Shown piece after piece: positions 13,898-14,995 of a stretch of 14,995 nucleotides of DNA. The number at the start of each line of letters is the position of its first letter. Position 1 is the first letter of the stretch. A program made the position numbers and the translations under genes. The DNA is from Lachnospiraceae bacterium (lineage in GTDB: Bacteria; Bacillota; Clostridia; Lachnospirales; Lachnospiraceae). The notes under the pieces are model-generated. The model saw only the letters and a list, made by a program, of their open reading frames with translations. It ran no database searches and was not told where the DNA came from. The stretch covers positions 1 through 14,995 of the forward strand of contig DNJM01000218.1 in the NCBI GenBank assembly GCA_003489085.1, written 5' to 3'.

Positions 13898-14995
13898 ATG
13901 GCAGTAAAACATGGTAGCCTGTCAATTCACAGTGAAAACATTTTCCCAATCATTAAGAAATGGATGTATTCTGATCACGATATCTTTATCCGTGAGCTGA
14001 TCTCTAATGGATGCGATGCCATTACCAAGCTGAAGAAGCTGGAACTGATGGGAGAATACACTTTCCCGGAAAAGTATAAAGCGAAGATTGAAGTGATTGT
14101 GAACCCAAAGGAAAAGACCTTAAAATTCATCGATAATGGTCTGGGAATGACAGCGGAAGAAGTAGAAGAATACATTACGCAGATTGCATTTTCCGGAGCC
14201 ACTCAGTTTCTGGAAAAATATAAAGATAAGACGAATGAAGACCAGATCATCGGCCATTTCGGACTCGGCTTCTATTCCGCTTTTATGGTAGCGGATGAAG
14301 TGCATATCGATACGCTTTCTTACAGAGAGGGAGCTGCACCAGTGCATTGGACCTGTGATGGCGGTACGGAGTACGAGATGTCGGAAGGCTCCAAGGAGAC
14401 AGTCGGTACGGAGATTACCCTGTTCTTAAATGAAGAGAGTGTGGAATTCGCAAATGAATACCGCGTACGTGAAGTCCTGGAAAAATACTGCTCCTTCATG
14501 CCGACGGAAATCTTTCTGTCCAATGCGGATGCGGAACAGGAGTATGAAACGATTCCGGAAGAGGAGCTGACGGAAGACGATGTAGTTGTAGAGCATATTC
14601 ATGAAGATGCCAAGATGGAAGAGCAGGAGAATGAAAACGGTGAGAAGGAAATGGTAGAGGTTTCACCGGCCTGCGAAAAAGTAAAGATCAACAAGCGTCC
14701 GGTTCCGATCAATGATATCCACCCGCTCTGGACGAAGCATCCAAATGAATGCACGAAGGAAGAGTACCTGGATTTCTACCGTAAGGTGTTCCTGGATTAT
14801 AAAGAACCACTATTCTGGATTCACCTGAATATGGACTATCCGTTTAATCTGAAGGGAATTCTGTATTTCCCGAAGATCAATATGGAATATGAATCTATTG
14901 AAGGTACTATTAAATTATATAATAACCAGGTATTTATTGCGGATAATATCAAGGAAGTGATTCCGGAATTTCTGATGCTCTTAAAGGGTGTGATC
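13898..14995 (+). CDS. htpG: Molecular chaperone HtpG (Hsp90), N-terminal 366 codons
   Basis: The reading frame stays open to the window edge, giving 366 of an expected 620-690 residues. The N-terminal GHKL ATPase domain is clear: IRELISNGCDAITK (N-box, with NGCDA where many Hsp90s have NASDA), DNGLGMT, and IGHFGLGFYSAFMVAD. An acidic stretch (about residues 235-260) and the start of the middle domain with PLWTKHP, EYLDFYRKVF and LNMDYPFNLKGILYFPK follow. HtpG is a cytosolic ATP-dependent dimeric chaperone. AAAGGAG lies about 9 nt before ATG. It is preceded by CIRCE and a strong promoter, so HrcA-controlled heat-shock expression is expected. Confidence 0.95.
   Translation, partial: MAVKHGSLSIHSENIFPIIKKWMYSDHDIFIRELISNGCDAITKLKKLELMGEYTFPEKYKAKIEVIVNPKEKTLKFIDNGLGMTAEEVEEYITQIAFSGATQFLEKYKDKTNEDQIIGHFGLGFYSAFMVADEVHIDTLSYREGAAPVHWTCDGGTEYEMSEGSKETVGTEITLFLNEESVEFANEYRVREVLEKYCSFMPTEIFLSNADAEQEYETIPEEELTEDDVVVEHIHEDAKMEEQENENGEKEMVEVSPACEKVKINKRPVPINDIHPLWTKHPNECTKEEYLDFYRKVFLDYKEPLFWIHLNMDYPFNLKGILYFPKINMEYESIEGTIKLYNNQVFIADNIKEVIPEFLMLLKGVI

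Overview
The window looks like a chromosomal segment from an anaerobic Gram-positive Clostridia, most likely a Lachnospiraceae. This is inferred from moderate GC, strong AGGAGG-type ribosome binding sites, tRNA genes without encoded CCA, an AgrC/LytTR-type regulatory system, an xPxTG-anchored Cys-rich repeat protein, and a CIRCE element before htpG. No species is claimed.

Layout. Positions 1-120 (minus strand) hold a cut-off tRNA-Pro(CGG) and a complete tRNA-Gln(CTG), with their promoter at 161-188. A GNAT acetyltransferase (362-868, minus) has its own promoter and hairpin terminator. Divergent from it is a two-gene ABC exporter operon: a MacB/LolD-type ATPase (1013-1717) and a 1217-residue FtsX-like permease carrying a ~390-residue coiled coil (1738-5391). 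It ends in a CIRCE-like hairpin terminator at 5426.

The centre (5500-13753) is the most interesting part. A LytTR response regulator (5613-6323) overlaps by 4 nt the first of five tandem, homologous, predicted 7-TM receptor proteins. The first four (295-299 aa) have a complete dimerisation/phosphoacceptor region with an intact LRHDYNN H-box, but all stop exactly where the ATP-binding domain should begin. The fifth (443 aa) carries the only GHKL ATPase domain, and its H-box histidine is replaced by arginine (LRRDYDT). Read together, this is a split histidine kinase: four alternative sensor/phosphoacceptor subunits that would need one shared catalytic subunit to be phosphorylated in trans and pass phosphate to the LytTR regulator.

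Two promoters, one before the regulator gene and one before the following gene, share a gapless 49-bp block (36 of 49 identical). It contains 10-bp direct repeats (ACGAAATTRS...ACGGAATTGG) 21 bp apart, the geometry of LytTR sites. The second promoter drives a secreted protein (11507-13753) with a beta-helix-like domain, nine ~40-aa His/Cys repeats and a VPATG sortase-type anchor. The apparent circuit is therefore receptor array, LytTR regulator, then autoregulation plus a wall-anchored surface protein.

The module is flanked by two ~64-bp imperfect direct repeats (5399-5463 and 13753-13816), each containing the TTAGCACTC/GAGTGCTAA hairpin. The right-hand copy has the exact 9-nt CIRCE spacing and lies just upstream of the promoter of htpG (Hsp90), which runs off the window at 14995.
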